Shown: positions 1 through 8,574 of the stretch, piece by piece
How the letters are laid out: each line of letters starts with the position of its first letter
How positions within the stretch are numbered: the stretch's first letter is position 1
Assembly (NCBI GenBank): GCA_963717155.1
Contig: OY970326.1
Span: forward strand, 3,472,001-3,536,000
From: G963717155 sp963717155
GTDB taxonomy: Bacteria; Actinomycetota; Thermoleophilia; Gaiellales; JALYLC01
DNA length: 64,000 nucleotides
Reading direction: 5' to 3'
Notes under the pieces: generated by a model
Told to the model about the DNA's origin: nothing
What the model saw: the letters and a program-made list of their open reading frames with translations, nothing else
The model's database searches: none
Position numbers and translations under genes: made by a program

Positions 1-25
1 CGCCGGGGGTGCGACACTTCGCCCC

Positions 26-1048
26 GTGAGGTACCGACGCGTGCGTATGCACGTTGGCCTGGCGGGTCTTCTGGTGCTGGGGGTAGTCGCCGCGTCGGTC
101 TTCGCGGATGGCGGGGGAGCCGCTACGACGCCCACCGACACGACGCCAACGGTCAGCACCCCGACCGACACGACGCCCACCGACACGACGCCCACCGACA
201 CGACCCCGACGAACACCACGTCAACCGCCACGACCTCGACCGCGTCGACACAGACCACCCCGACCGTCACCACCACCGTCCCGACGAAGACAGTGCCGGT
301 ACGGCCGCGAAAGCCGCCACACACCACGCCGCCCGTCAAGCCGCCGCCGGTGACGCAACCCTCCACCGCGCCGACTGCGACGCAGGTGACGCAGGTGACG
401 CAGCCCGTCGTCCCGCCCGCTACGACACCCGTCCAGGGTGTTGCGAAGGTGGCGACGCCGGAGGCGAACCCCGGGACGCCGACGCTCGCGGGCTCCGGCG
501 ACGCGACGCCGCTCGGATCGGCCGTCGTTGCAGCCGCCTCGGGACCAGCGAGCGCGGCCAGCCAGTCCGTAGCCGCTCCCACGTTCCAGACCAAGCCGCG
601 AGCAGGGAAGATCAAGGCGGCGGTGGGAACGGCGAAGTCGACGTTCCCGGCCACCAGAGCGGCGAAGAAGAAGATCGCACACGCGCGGAAGACGGCAATG
701 CCCGGCCACGCGCTCCACGTGGCGCGAGCAGCGAAACGTGGACATGCTCCTCCTCATCTACACCGAGTGAAGCCAGCCTCCCACCTTGCACGATCAGGAC
801 CCGAGGCGAAAACACCGCGGTTCGTCGCATCGAGCGCTCCATCGCTGGTAGCGGCAGACGCAGCGAGTGCCGCTCCTTCCGCGAGCATGACCTTCAGGGT
901 GCCGCCCAGGTTGCCGGCGGAGAGCGAGGCGGCCGGAGCGCCGGGTTCGTTACTCAGCGGCGTGTTCGTCGGATTGGCCGCGGTTGTCGGGGGAGTCGCG
1001 ATTCTCGGCCAGAGACGCGCCGAACAGCGCCGCCGTCGTCTCAGATAG
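26..1048 (+). CDS. Thr/Pro-rich secreted, membrane-anchored surface protein
   Basis: Function unknown. The product is 340 residues from a GTG start. Residues 8-28 form an N-terminal hydrophobic signal or anchor. A low-complexity stalk follows (about residues 30-160), rich in Thr, Pro and Val with repeated PTDTT units. The middle is basic and Ala/Lys/Arg-rich, and a C-terminal hydrophobic segment (about residues 305-328) is followed by the basic tail RRAEQRRRRLR. This arrangement (signal, stalk, C-terminal TM, positive tail) is that of wall-spanning or surface stalk proteins, but no LPxTG sortase motif is visible. The gene begins almost at the window edge, so its upstream context is missing. 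Confidence that it is coding is good because the frame stays open through the repeat and ends in a clean TM-plus-basic tail. Confidence 0.7.
   Translation: MRYRRVRMHVGLAGLLVLGVVAASVFADGGGAATTPTDTTPTVSTPTDTTPTDTTPTDTTPTNTTSTATTSTASTQTTPTVTTTVPTKTVPVRPRKPPHTTPPVKPPPVTQPSTAPTATQVTQVTQPVVPPATTPVQGVAKVATPEANPGTPTLAGSGDATPLGSAVVAAASGPASAASQSVAAPTFQTKPRAGKIKAAVGTAKSTFPATRAAKKKIAHARKTAMPGHALHVARAAKRGHAPPHLHRVKPASHLARSGPEAKTPRFVASSAPSLVAADAASAAPSASMTFRVPPRLPAESEAAGAPGSLLSGVFVGLAAVVGGVAILGQRRAEQRRRRLR
131..220 (+). repeat. 15-bp in-frame tandem repeat encoding PTDTT
   Basis: Near-identical 15-nt units (cccaccgacacgacg and close variants) recur at about 131, 161, 176 and 191, each coding PTDTT. They make the Thr/Pro stalk of the surrounding surface protein. 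Such arrays change copy number by slippage or recombination. Confidence 0.75.
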
Positions 1049-1222
1049 TTGGAGTGCGCGGAGCGTCTGAGGTTGGGCGCTGGGACGGTGGCAGCAACGG
1101 AGCGCGCGGGACTCCTCATGTTTCGATTGCGCGAAGCGGAACATAGGATGGATCGAGGTCGCTCTAGTGGCTTGGAGCCCTTGCCGGGGGTGTCGGCTCG
1201 GAGAGTCGGCACCTCCGGCCGT

Positions 1223-1714
1223 CTAGCGGTCCGGGTCGTGCCACACAGCCTCGATGTTATTGCCGTCCGGATCAAGGACGAAGGCCCCGTAGTAGCCGGC
1301 GCTATAGACGCTGCGAGGACCCGGGGCGCCGATATCACGTCCGCCGTTGGCGAGCGCGGCTGCGTGGAAGGCATGGACGGCCGCGCGGTCGTTCGCGCGG
1401 AACGCGATATGGGCACCGGTCGTCACCGTGTCCTGTCCAGGCGCCGGGGCGGGAGAATGGATGGCGAATTGCACACCCTCGCCGCGCCCGAAGCCGATCT
1501 CGGCGGCTCCGGCTGGATCGGTCTCGGAGGGTTGCGCAGTCCATCCCAGCGGAGCGAGTGCGGCAGCGTAGAACGCCCGACTGCGCCCGACGTCGGAGAC
1601 GCGGATGTCGACGTGGTCTATATCGTCGTGCGCTCGCGACTCGTTGCGGTCGTCGTCGCGTTCCGCATCGTTGGCCTCGTCATGAGATTGCGCGCTGCGC
1701 CAGTGCTCGTTCAT
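1223..1714 (-). CDS. VOC (glyoxalase/bleomycin-resistance) family protein
   Basis: The 163-residue product carries one vicinal-oxygen-chelate fold. It opens with HVDIRVSDVGRSRAFYAAAL, the typical first strand and helix, and ends with the second-module motif FVLDPDGNNIEAVWH, where the late Glu is the usual metal-ligand position. A charged, His/Asp-rich 30-residue N-terminal extension precedes the domain, so the true start may lie further in. VOC proteins of this single-domain type include small-molecule lyases, isomerases and antibiotic-sequestering proteins; the substrate cannot be told here. It lies on the opposite strand to the surface-protein gene and just downstream of the D,D-carboxypeptidase gene on the same strand. 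Confidence 0.8.
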   Translation of the reverse strand: MNEHWRSAQSHDEANDAERDDDRNESRAHDDIDHVDIRVSDVGRSRAFYAAALAPLGWTAQPSETDPAGAAEIGFGRGEGVQFAIHSPAPAPGQDTVTTGAHIAFRANDRAAVHAFHAAALANGGRDIGAPGPRSVYSAGYYGAFVLDPDGNNIEAVWHDPDR

Positions 1715-1764
1715 GGCCGATCGTACCCGGGGCGCATTCCTGCAAAACAGCGACGAAGGCCTCG

Positions 1765-2721
1765 CTACTGACTTGCGATGCGGTCGACCATGGCGTCGGC
1801 GGCCGCGAGACCGGCCGCGATCTGATCGTCGCCGGGCTGGCCCAGCACGACCCCGGTGATCGCCGTCCGCTTGCCATCGATCCAGCGGATCGCCCGGAAG
1901 GCGAAGCAGCCGCCGGCCGCGTTGTCCGACCCGGTCTTGACGCCGACGAACCCGTCGTGCCCGAGCAGTGCGTCGGTGTTATGCACGGTGCCGGCGACCG
2001 GCAGCGTCGCGCTCGGTGTCGCGACGATGCTCGCGAACGCCGGCAGCCGCATGGCCCGATCGACGATACGCACCTGGTCGGCGGCGGTCGACACGGTCGC
2101 GGCGTCGTAGCCGCTCGGATCGGTGTAGCGGGTACGGGTCATGCCCAGCGACCGTGCGGTGGCATTCATGCGGGCGACGAACCGGTCCGCCGAGCCGGCG
2201 TCCCATCGCGCCAGTACCGCGGCGATGTTGTTCGCCGACGGCAGCAGCAACGCCTGCAGCGCCTGTCGCTCGGTCAGCTGCTCTCCGGCGGCGATGGGCA
2301 CGACCGACTCCTCCTGTCGGCGCCGGCGGTCGGTGTCGCCGACGTCGGCGTCGCTGAGTGTGATCGTCGGGCCGTCCTGGCCGGACGAAAGAGGGTGGTC
2401 GCGGAGCACGAGATAGGCGGTCATCACCTTCGCGACGCTGGCGATTGCAGCCGGGTGCTGGTTCGGGCCGGCCTGGACATGCGACTGTCCTGTCTGGACG
2501 AACGCGGCCTGGCCATATGCCGGCCATACCGTGCTGGGCAGCGCCTCGCCAGACGCACCACGGCGCTCGCTGCGAAGGTCGTCGATGGGCGATGCGGCTG
2601 TCGAGGACGAGGACACCGGCAAGCGGAAGCCAAGGGCCGCTCCGATCACCGCCACGACGACGAGGAGGCAAGCGGCACGGATCCTGCGAATCCGGATCCG
2701 ATGGGTCGTTGGTCGTGCCAC
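1765..2721 (-). CDS. D-alanyl-D-alanine carboxypeptidase (low-molecular-weight PBP, S11-like)
   Basis: A serine peptidase that trims the terminal D-Ala from peptidoglycan stem peptides outside the membrane. From the GTG at 2721 the protein has 318 residues: a basic N-terminus and one hydrophobic anchor (about residues 15-33), then the three penicillin-binding motifs in order, SVAK (Ser95, Lys98), SAN (Ser162, Asn164) and KTG (262-264). An ATG at 2802 in the same frame would extend it by 27 residues but would leave only 6 bp to the divergent response-regulator start, so the internal GTG is preferred. Its GGAGG sits unusually close, so the start is uncertain. Adjacency to a two-component system suggests cell-envelope stress control (inference). 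Confidence 0.85.
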   Translation of the reverse strand: MARPTTHRIRIRRIRAACLLVVVAVIGAALGFRLPVSSSSTAASPIDDLRSERRGASGEALPSTVWPAYGQAAFVQTGQSHVQAGPNQHPAAIASVAKVMTAYLVLRDHPLSSGQDGPTITLSDADVGDTDRRRRQEESVVPIAAGEQLTERQALQALLLPSANNIAAVLARWDAGSADRFVARMNATARSLGMTRTRYTDPSGYDAATVSTAADQVRIVDRAMRLPAFASIVATPSATLPVAGTVHNTDALLGHDGFVGVKTGSDNAAGGCFAFRAIRWIDGKRTAITGVVLGQPGDDQIAAGLAAADAMVDRIASQ

Positions 2722-2808
2722 GCCTCCATTCAAGGCAGCGCGGCGTTGCCGGCGCGTATCGGGTTTTCGATACGCCGACGATATGCACCGGCTCGATAGC
2801 ATCGGAGC

Positions 2809-3504
2809 ATGCGTGTGCTGATCGTCGAGGACGAGCCCTACATGGCGGAAGCCATCCGCGATGGCCTACGCCTGGAGGCGATCGCGGCGGACATCGCCGG
2901 TGACGGCGACGCCGCGCTCGAGCTGCTCTGCGTCAACGCCTACGCGATCGCCGTCCTCGACCGAGACATCCCCGGACCCACCGGCGACGAGATCGCGAGA
3001 CGCATCGTCGCATCCGGAAGCGGCATGCCGATCCTCATGCTCACGGCTGCCGACCGGCTCGACGACAAGGCCACCGGGTTCGAGCTCGGGGCCGACGACT
3101 ACCTCACGAAGCCGTTCGAGCTCCAGGAGCTCGTCCTGCGACTCCGAGCTCTCGACCGCAGGCGCGCGCACAACAGACCGCCCGTGCGAGAGATCGCAGG
3201 TCTGCGGCTGGATCCGTTCCGCCGCGAGGTCTACCGCGACAGCCGCTACGTCGCCCTGACCAGGAAGCAGTTCGCCGTGCTCGAGGTTCTCGTCGCTGCG
3301 GAGGGCGGTGTCGTCAGCGCCGAGGAGCTGCTGGAACGGGCGTGGGATGAGAACGCGGATCCGTTCACCAACGCCGTGCGCATCACGGTCTCGGCACTGC
3401 GCAAACGCCTCGGCGAGCCCTCGATCATCGCCACCGAGGCCGGTGTCGGGTACCGCATCGACGCAGGACGGGACACCGGGCGTGAGGGAGAAGACCGTGG
3501 ATAG
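2809..3504 (+). CDS. OmpR/PhoB-family response regulator
   Basis: DNA-binding response regulator of 231 residues. The N-terminal receiver domain shows the acidic pocket (VEDEP), the phospho-acceptor region VLDRDIPGP (Asp51), and the switch Thr/Lys (MLTAAD, then Lys101 in YLTKPF). The C-terminal half is a winged helix with LTRKQFAVLEVL, and the recognition region ends in TEAGVGYRID, typical of the family. It overlaps the downstream histidine kinase gene by 8 nt, so the two are co-translated. It is divergent from the D,D-carboxypeptidase gene, with the promoter region between them under 90 bp. The signal is unknown. Confidence 0.93.
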   Translation: MRVLIVEDEPYMAEAIRDGLRLEAIAADIAGDGDAALELLCVNAYAIAVLDRDIPGPTGDEIARRIVASGSGMPILMLTAADRLDDKATGFELGADDYLTKPFELQELVLRLRALDRRRAHNRPPVREIAGLRLDPFRREVYRDSRYVALTRKQFAVLEVLVAAEGGVVSAEELLERAWDENADPFTNAVRITVSALRKRLGEPSIIATEAGVGYRIDAGRDTGREGEDRG

Positions 3505-4606
3505 AGCCCCTGGTCTGAGCGTTCGCCTCAAACTCACCCTCAGCTACGCCGGCTTCCTCATGCTCGCCGGGACCCTGCTGCTCGCCGCCGTGTGGCTGTT
3601 CCTGCTGCGCTACGTCCCCGACCGAGCGTTCCTCATCAACGCAGACACCTCCACTCCTGGCGTCTTTCCCGTCCGGTCCAACCTCCTGCACGTCTTCGCT
3701 CCGCGCGCAGCCGCGGTGTTGGCGTTCCTGCTGGTGTTCGGTCTCGTGGGAGGGTGGCTGCTCGCGGGCCGCATGCTCGCCCCACTGACGCGCATCACGG
3801 ATGCCACCCGCATCGCCGCGAGTGGCTCGCTCTCCCACCGGATCCGGCTACCGGGCCGCAGGGATGAGTTCCGAGAGCTCGCCGACGGTTTCGACACCAT
3901 GCTCGCGCAGCTCGAAGCACACGTCGCCGAACAGCAGAGATTCGCCGCCAACGCCTCCCACGAGCTGCGCACCCCGCTGGCGATCACGCAGACACTGCTC
4001 GACGTCGCCCGCAACGACCCGAACCGCGACAACGACGATCTCGTCGACCGCCTGCACGCCGTCAACGCCCGAGCGATCGACCTGACCGAAGCATTGCTCC
4101 TGCTCAGCCGCGTCGACCAGCGGTCATTCGTCCCAGAACGCGTCGACCTGTCCCTCATTGCGGAGGAAGCCGCTGAGACGCTCCTCCCGCTCGCAGAGAA
4201 ACGCGGCCTCACCATCGAGAGCTCCGGCGACACAACTCCCACTACGGGCTCCCACGCGCTCCTGCTACAGCTGAGCACGAACCTCGTTCAGAACGCGATC
4301 GTCCACAACCTGCCTGAACGGGGCACTGTGTGGATCACGACCAGCGTCCACCCCAGGAGCGTGGAGCTCACCGTCGAGAACACCGGCGAGAAGCTCGCCC
4401 CACAGCTCGTTGCCACCCTTGTCGAGCCCTTTCTGCGCGGCGCCAAACGCATACGCAGCGACCATGCAGGTGTGGGCCTCGGCCTGGCAATCGCCAGGAG
4501 CATCACGCAGGCACACGGCGGAACCCTCACGCTCACCCCCCGGGACTCCGGCGGCCTCCGCGTCGCGGTGCAGCTACCCGCCGCGTCGCCGCACACTGGC
4601 GGATGA
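3497..4606 (+). CDS. Sensor histidine kinase (HAMP-HisKA-HATPase)
   Basis: Membrane sensor kinase partner of the upstream regulator. The start is the GTG at 3497, preceded by GGGAG six bases upstream and overlapping the regulator stop; this gives 369 residues. TM1 is about residues 12-39, a short extracellular loop follows (40-70), TM2 is about 71-91, the HAMP domain about 92-145, the HisKA box is NASHELRTP with phospho-acceptor His155, the N box is QLSTNLVQNAIVHN, and the G box is GVGLGLAIA. The extracellular sensor loop is only about 30 residues, as in small-sensor kinases that read membrane state or partner proteins. Confidence 0.92.
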   Translation: MDRAPGLSVRLKLTLSYAGFLMLAGTLLLAAVWLFLLRYVPDRAFLINADTSTPGVFPVRSNLLHVFAPRAAAVLAFLLVFGLVGGWLLAGRMLAPLTRITDATRIAASGSLSHRIRLPGRRDEFRELADGFDTMLAQLEAHVAEQQRFAANASHELRTPLAITQTLLDVARNDPNRDNDDLVDRLHAVNARAIDLTEALLLLSRVDQRSFVPERVDLSLIAEEAAETLLPLAEKRGLTIESSGDTTPTTGSHALLLQLSTNLVQNAIVHNLPERGTVWITTSVHPRSVELTVENTGEKLAPQLVATLVEPFLRGAKRIRSDHAGVGLGLAIARSITQAHGGTLTLTPRDSGGLRVAVQLPAASPHTGG

Positions 4607-4682
4607 CGATCAGGGGAGTTGCCACAGACCGCAAGCTCGCTCCTGGCGGACGTGACGACACTCCGGGCACAGCAGGCCCGCC

Positions 4683-5864
4683 TCAGTTCGGCGCGCCGAC
4701 CGAGCCGTCAGCCCACTTCGCCGCCGGCACCGAGCCGTCGGCCCGCAGCATTCCCTCGCGCGAGAATGGCCGTTCCTCGACCGGTGCGATCAGCTCGTAG
4801 TCGGCGGCGAGGCTCACGCCGAGACCGGGCACCTCGGGCACCTCGCAGAATCCGCCGTGCCGCACCACCGCGGTGTTGAACGCTGCCGAGCTCGAGCTCG
4901 AGTCCTCGTCGAGCGGCAGGTACTCCATCGTCACGAGGTTCGCGATCGTGGCGCACAGCTGCAGGGTCGGTGCGGTGAGGCCCGGGCCGAGGAAGTTGTG
5001 GGGCGAGACGCCGCAGTGATGTGCCTCCGCGATGGCAGCGATCTTGCGGCAGCCCGAGAGGCCACCGGCGAGGCCGACATCGGGCCGCACCACGATCGGC
5101 ACGTTCCGGGAGAGCAGCTCGCTGAACTCCCAGATCGAGCTCAGCCGCTCGCCCATCGCGATCGGCGACGCGATGCGCTTCGCGAGCTCGACCTGGGTCT
5201 CGATCGAGTCGATCTGGATCGGATCCTCGATGAACAGCGGGTGGAACCGCGCGAGCGCCTCGCAGACGACGATCGCCGTTGCGGGGTCGAGCTTGCGGTG
5301 CAGCTCGAAGATCAGGTCGATCTCGTCGCCGCCCGCCTCACGGGCCGCCGCCGCCATCGCGCACGCCGAGCTGACGAGCTGGGCTATCGAGAGGTCCTCG
5401 TAGCCCTGGATCAGCGGATCGAACTTGACCGCCGTGAAGCCCTCCTCGACCGCCCAGTTGACCGACGAGACGACCTCGTCCGGGGTGGCGCCTCCGACGA
5501 GGACGTGCAGCCGGACGCGGTCTCGCGTGCGACCGCCGAGCAGCTCCCAGACCGGCACCTCGAGGGCCTTGCCCTTGATGTCCCAGAGCGCGAGATCGAT
5601 CGCCGCGACCGCCGCCGCAAGCAGGTTGCCGCGGAACGGGCGCGCGCGGTGCGCGAGGTGCCAGAGGTGCTCGATCCGGAACGGGTCGGCCCCGATCAGC
5701 AGCGGTCGCAGCTCGCCGAGAATGGCCGCGACGCCCTTCGGATAGCCCCAACCGCCCGACTGCCCGAGACCGCTGATGCCGTCCTCGGTCGTGAGCCGCA
5801 GGATGGTGTGCTCACCGGTGAGCTCGCACCCGACGCCGAGCACATCCGCAGACGCGATCTTCAT
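4683..5864 (-). CDS. Enolase-superfamily (mandelate racemase/muconate lactonizing) dehydratase, galactonate-dehydratase-like
   Basis: Probably dehydrates an aldonic (sugar) acid to a 2-keto-3-deoxy acid through abstraction of the alpha proton. The N-terminal capping domain (to about residue 120) is followed by a (beta/alpha)7 barrel. Visible ligands are the Glu of IFELHRKLD, the Glu of FIEDPI and the Glu of MGERLSS. The C-terminal His of SPHNFLGPG is the likely general acid/base. The start is the ATG at 5864, which has GGAG six bases upstream; a second ATG four codons earlier is less well placed. It is divergent from the solute-binding gene of the sugar operon, sharing the intergenic region that holds a LacI-like operator, so co-regulation is likely (inference). 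The exact substrate is not determinable. Confidence 0.85.
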   Translation of the reverse strand: MKIASADVLGVGCELTGEHTILRLTTEDGISGLGQSGGWGYPKGVAAILGELRPLLIGADPFRIEHLWHLAHRARPFRGNLLAAAVAAIDLALWDIKGKALEVPVWELLGGRTRDRVRLHVLVGGATPDEVVSSVNWAVEEGFTAVKFDPLIQGYEDLSIAQLVSSACAMAAAAREAGGDEIDLIFELHRKLDPATAIVVCEALARFHPLFIEDPIQIDSIETQVELAKRIASPIAMGERLSSIWEFSELLSRNVPIVVRPDVGLAGGLSGCRKIAAIAEAHHCGVSPHNFLGPGLTAPTLQLCATIANLVTMEYLPLDEDSSSSSAAFNTAVVRHGGFCEVPEVPGLGVSLAADYELIAPVEERPFSREGMLRADGSVPAAKWADGSVGAPN

Positions 5865-5945
5865 CCTTCTCTCCATCTCCGTGTCGCGGACGCTACCTGG
5901 CTCGGGAGATCTGCGCGAGCGGGAATCGATATCGCAGAGCCCCTC

Positions 5946-5974
5946 TTGACACGCAATGGGCCTTCCTCTAGGGT
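5946..5974 (+). promoter_or_regulatory. Sigma70-type promoter for the sugar operon
   Basis: TTGACA at 5946-5951 is followed after 17 bases by TAGGGT at 5969-5974, an almost consensus -35 and a TAnnnT -10. It reads toward the solute-binding gene starting at 6119. A LacI-type operator begins about 11 bases downstream of the -10. Confidence 0.6.
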
Positions 5975-5984
5975 CGCACCGTCA

Positions 5985-6006
5985 TCGATTGAAACATTCC
6001 AATCGA
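5985..6006. promoter_or_regulatory. Putative LacI-family operator
   Basis: A 22-bp inverted repeat with perfect 7-bp arms TCGATTG and CAATCGA around an 8-bp core. Its centre TTGAAACATTCCAA resembles the common LacI-family site TTGAAACGTTTCAA. It starts near the predicted transcription start of the sugar operon, a position that would block initiation. A LacI-family gene lies at the other end of the locus (15137-16246), the natural candidate ligand-responsive repressor. Confidence 0.5.
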
Positions 6007-6118
6007 CGACGACGAGGGAGCCGACGAAGGCCCGTGGCCTGGGCAGGCGCCCTGGTTGCTCGACGTATACCGGGCGCCCCCAGGCGCGGCCGGGGCAGGC
6101 TACGAAGGGAGAGATCGA

Positions 6119-7495
6119 GTGCAGGGCAAGAGGTCTTTCGTCCAATCGTTCCGGCGCGCACAGGTCGTCACCGCCATCGGCGCGTGTGCTCTGATCGTCG
6201 GGCTGACCGTGCCGACGGCGTCCGCGTCCACCGCACACAAGGATGCGCTCAGCGGCACCCTCACGATGAACGTCTTCACCTTCACGACCCCGGTCATGAA
6301 GCCCGTGATCGCCGCGTTCCAGAAGCTCCACCCGAACGTCAAGATCAAGGCTGCCAACGTCGTGAACACGCCGAGCACGTATGTGCCGCTGTTGCAGACC
6401 GAGCGCCTCGCGGGCAACGAACCGATGATCAACGAGACCTACGACGTGCTGACACCCACGCTCGAGGTCGACGGCCTGCTCGGTGACCTGACGCCAGGCC
6501 TCAAGGCGGGCAAGCCGTACCACCAGAACTACTGGCTCCCGACCTTCGAGGCGTCCTACATCCCGCCGAAGGGCGCGCCGTTCGGCGTGGGCCACGTGTT
6601 CGCCCTGGCAAACGAGGCCGACGCCACCGTCATCATGTTCAACAAGGACGAGTTCACGAAGGCGGGCGTGCCGTTCCCGAAGAACGGCTGGACATGGGAT
6701 GAGATGCTCGCCGACGCCAAGAAGCTGAGCATCGGCTCGGGCGCGTCGCAGACGCAGTACGGCATCTGCGAGCGCCCCGACTGGCAGGCCGAGTACAACC
6801 CGGTGCTGAAGGCGTTCGGTGTCACCGCGTTCACCGAGACGAAGGCGACGCTGGCCACTCCCGCCGCGTTGAAGGCGTGGAAGCTCATGATTGACCCGAT
6901 GCTCCAGGGCGTCGCCGTGCCCGAGGCCCAGCAGCAGGCCAAGAATGGATCCTCGGGCTGCGAGCCGTTCTTCACCTCCGGTGAGGCGGCCATGTCGATC
7001 GAGGTCCGAGGCAACCTGCCGGGGCTGCAGCAGGACATCGGGACGAAGTTCCAGTACGACGTGGTGCCCATGCCCTCGATCCCCGGGCCGGGCGGCAAGC
7101 CGGTCGTCCCGACCGGTGGCGGCAGCCTCGGCTGGGGCCTTTCGCCGAAGGCCGTGAACGACCCGCTGGCGCTCGCGTTCCTCAAGTACCTGTTCTCGGC
7201 GCCGGGCCAGGAGGTCGCCGAGAAGACCTTCGGCGTCGTGCCGGCCGTGGCGTCGCTGAACGGCCCGACGGCGCTCTGGCGGACGCAGACCGGTGGCCCG
7301 GCCAACAGCGAGGCATACGTGATCGCAGCGAACACGGCGACGATCGCCCCGCAGACCCCGGGCACCGTGTTCACGCTGTCGAACACCGACATCCCGAACG
7401 CGGTGACCGCGGCAACGACCGGGCACCAGAGCCTGGCCAAGGCGTTCGGCAACCTCCAGAAGCAGATGGACGACGCCTACAAGCTCAACAGCTAG
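6119..7495 (+). CDS. ABC transporter sugar-binding protein (family 1 extracellular)
   Basis: Extracellular receptor that hands a carbohydrate to the two permeases downstream. The start is the GTG at 6119, with AAGGGAG seven bases upstream, giving 458 residues. The N-terminus (basic, then about 20 hydrophobic residues ending in PTASAS) is an export signal; no clear lipobox Cys is seen. The mature part follows the MalE/UgpB pattern, beginning GTLTMNVFTFTTPVMKPVIAAFQKLHPNVKIKAAN. It is the first gene of an eight-gene operon, separated from the permeases by a strong hairpin that may let it be expressed more than them. Confidence 0.88.
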   Translation: MQGKRSFVQSFRRAQVVTAIGACALIVGLTVPTASASTAHKDALSGTLTMNVFTFTTPVMKPVIAAFQKLHPNVKIKAANVVNTPSTYVPLLQTERLAGNEPMINETYDVLTPTLEVDGLLGDLTPGLKAGKPYHQNYWLPTFEASYIPPKGAPFGVGHVFALANEADATVIMFNKDEFTKAGVPFPKNGWTWDEMLADAKKLSIGSGASQTQYGICERPDWQAEYNPVLKAFGVTAFTETKATLATPAALKAWKLMIDPMLQGVAVPEAQQQAKNGSSGCEPFFTSGEAAMSIEVRGNLPGLQQDIGTKFQYDVVPMPSIPGPGGKPVVPTGGGSLGWGLSPKAVNDPLALAFLKYLFSAPGQEVAEKTFGVVPAVASLNGPTALWRTQTGGPANSEAYVIAANTATIAPQTPGTVFTLSNTDIPNAVTAATTGHQSLAKAFGNLQKQMDDAYKLNS

Positions 7496-7532
7496 CGGTA
7501 CGAGCCGCTCAGCCAGAGAACGTGCGTGGGAT

Positions 7533-7568
7533 GAGAGCGGCCGGCTCGGGGCTGAGCCGGCCGCTCTC
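7533..7568 (+). terminator. Strong intra-operon hairpin (attenuator-like)
   Basis: A perfect 15-bp inverted repeat (arms GAGAGCGGCCGGCTC at 7533-7547 and its complement at 7554-7568) with a 6-nt loop lies just after the binding-protein stop codon and before the permease genes. There is no T-run, so it may act as an RNA-stabilising or partial-termination element that raises binding-protein expression over permease expression. Confidence 0.55.
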
Positions 7569-7592
7569 GCCCGCGCTCCGAGGGGATCGTGC

Positions 7593-7606
7593 CGTTCCAT
7601 GGAACG
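7593..7606. promoter_or_regulatory. Perfect 14-bp palindrome, possible internal operator
   Basis: CGTTCCATGGAACG reads identically on both strands and lies between the hairpin and the first permease gene. It overlaps a second short palindrome (GAACGTTC, 7602-7609). The half-site GGAA/TTCC is related to the upstream operator core, so binding by the same regulator is conceivable. No function can be proven from sequence. Confidence 0.3.
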
Positions 7607-7653
7607 TTCAGAGCACAGCGCCGAATGACACACCCACCCGACAACCACACGCT

Positions 7654-8574
7654 GTGAGCGCGAGCTCCACCGCGGCGCTGGCCCGCCCGCGGCGCCGCCG
7701 GCGACAGCGCGACGGCCGCGCGGCGGCCATCATGATCGCCCCGAACGTGATCCTGTTCGGCGTGTTCATCGTCATTCCGGTCGTTGGTGGACTGATGCTC
7801 AGCTTCACGACCTGGAACATCACGAACGGGTGGCCGAAGTGGGTCGGACTCGCGAACTACCGCCAGATGCGCGACGACCCGCTCGTCGAGGAGGCAGTCA
7901 AGACGACGCTGAAGTTCATCCTGTTCGGGGTCGTGCCAACCGTGTTCATCGCGCTCGGCCTCGCGATGCTGATCAACTTCCGCTTCCGCTTCGTAGCCGC
8001 AGTGCGCTCGCTCTACCTGGTTCCTGCTGCCATGTCGTTCGCGGCCTCGGCCGTCGTCTGGCGCTACCTGTACCTGAACGGCCCCGGCTACGGCCTCATC
8101 AACTACGTGATCTCCGAGTTCGGCGTGACCCCGCCCGATTGGCTCGCGAGCACGACCTGGACGATCTACGCGCTGGACATCATCACGATCTGGCTCACCC
8201 TGCCGATCGCCACCGTCCTCTACCTCGCCGCGCTGCAGCGCATCCCGGTCTCTGTCATCGAGGCCGCGACGCTCGATGGAGCCGGCCCGCTCCAGCGCGC
8301 ACGCCACATCATCTGGCCCGGCGTGAGCTACATGACGCCGCTCGTCGCCATCATCGCCCTCCTCTCGTTCACCAACGGCTCGTTCGACCTGGTCAACATC
8401 CTCACGAAGGGCGGCCCGCTGTACTCGTCGCAGACGCTGATCTACTACATCTACGTCAACGGGTTCGGCTACGGCCTCTTCGGCTATGCCGCCGCGCTGT
8501 CGGTGCTCCAGATCGCGGTCGTCGGCGCGATCCTGCTCCTGCTGCGGCTGTTCTCGAGGTTGATCAACCGGTGA
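7654..8574 (+). CDS. Sugar ABC transporter permease (MalF/UgpA type)
   Basis: Inner-membrane permease that forms the channel with the next gene product. About six TM segments are visible, from NVILFGVFIVIPVVGGLMLSF to the C-terminal VLQIAVVGAILLLLRLF. The EAA loop lies in VIEAATLDGAGPLQRARHIIWPG, the docking site for the ATPase. The start is uncertain: the GTG at 7654 is chosen because the frame upstream runs into the hairpin and palindrome region; it gives 306 residues, about the family norm. Its stop overlaps the next gene (GTGA). Confidence 0.88.
   Translation: MSASSTAALARPRRRRRQRDGRAAAIMIAPNVILFGVFIVIPVVGGLMLSFTTWNITNGWPKWVGLANYRQMRDDPLVEEAVKTTLKFILFGVVPTVFIALGLAMLINFRFRFVAAVRSLYLVPAAMSFAASAVVWRYLYLNGPGYGLINYVISEFGVTPPDWLASTTWTIYALDIITIWLTLPIATVLYLAALQRIPVSVIEAATLDGAGPLQRARHIIWPGVSYMTPLVAIIALLSFTNGSFDLVNILTKGGPLYSSQTLIYYIYVNGFGYGLFGYAAALSVLQIAVVGAILLLLRLFSRLINR

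Noticed and set aside
221..757. Arg-rich 178-residue ORF opposite to the Thr/Pro surface-protein gene
   Set aside because: It is the shadow of a high-GC coding sequence: composition dominated by Arg and Gly, no domain, and fully contained in the better-supported gene.
5861..7648. 595-residue minus-strand ORF across the sugar-binding protein gene
   Set aside because: It overlaps a clear ABC binding-protein gene and promoter region, has His/Arg-rich shadow composition and no signal or domain.
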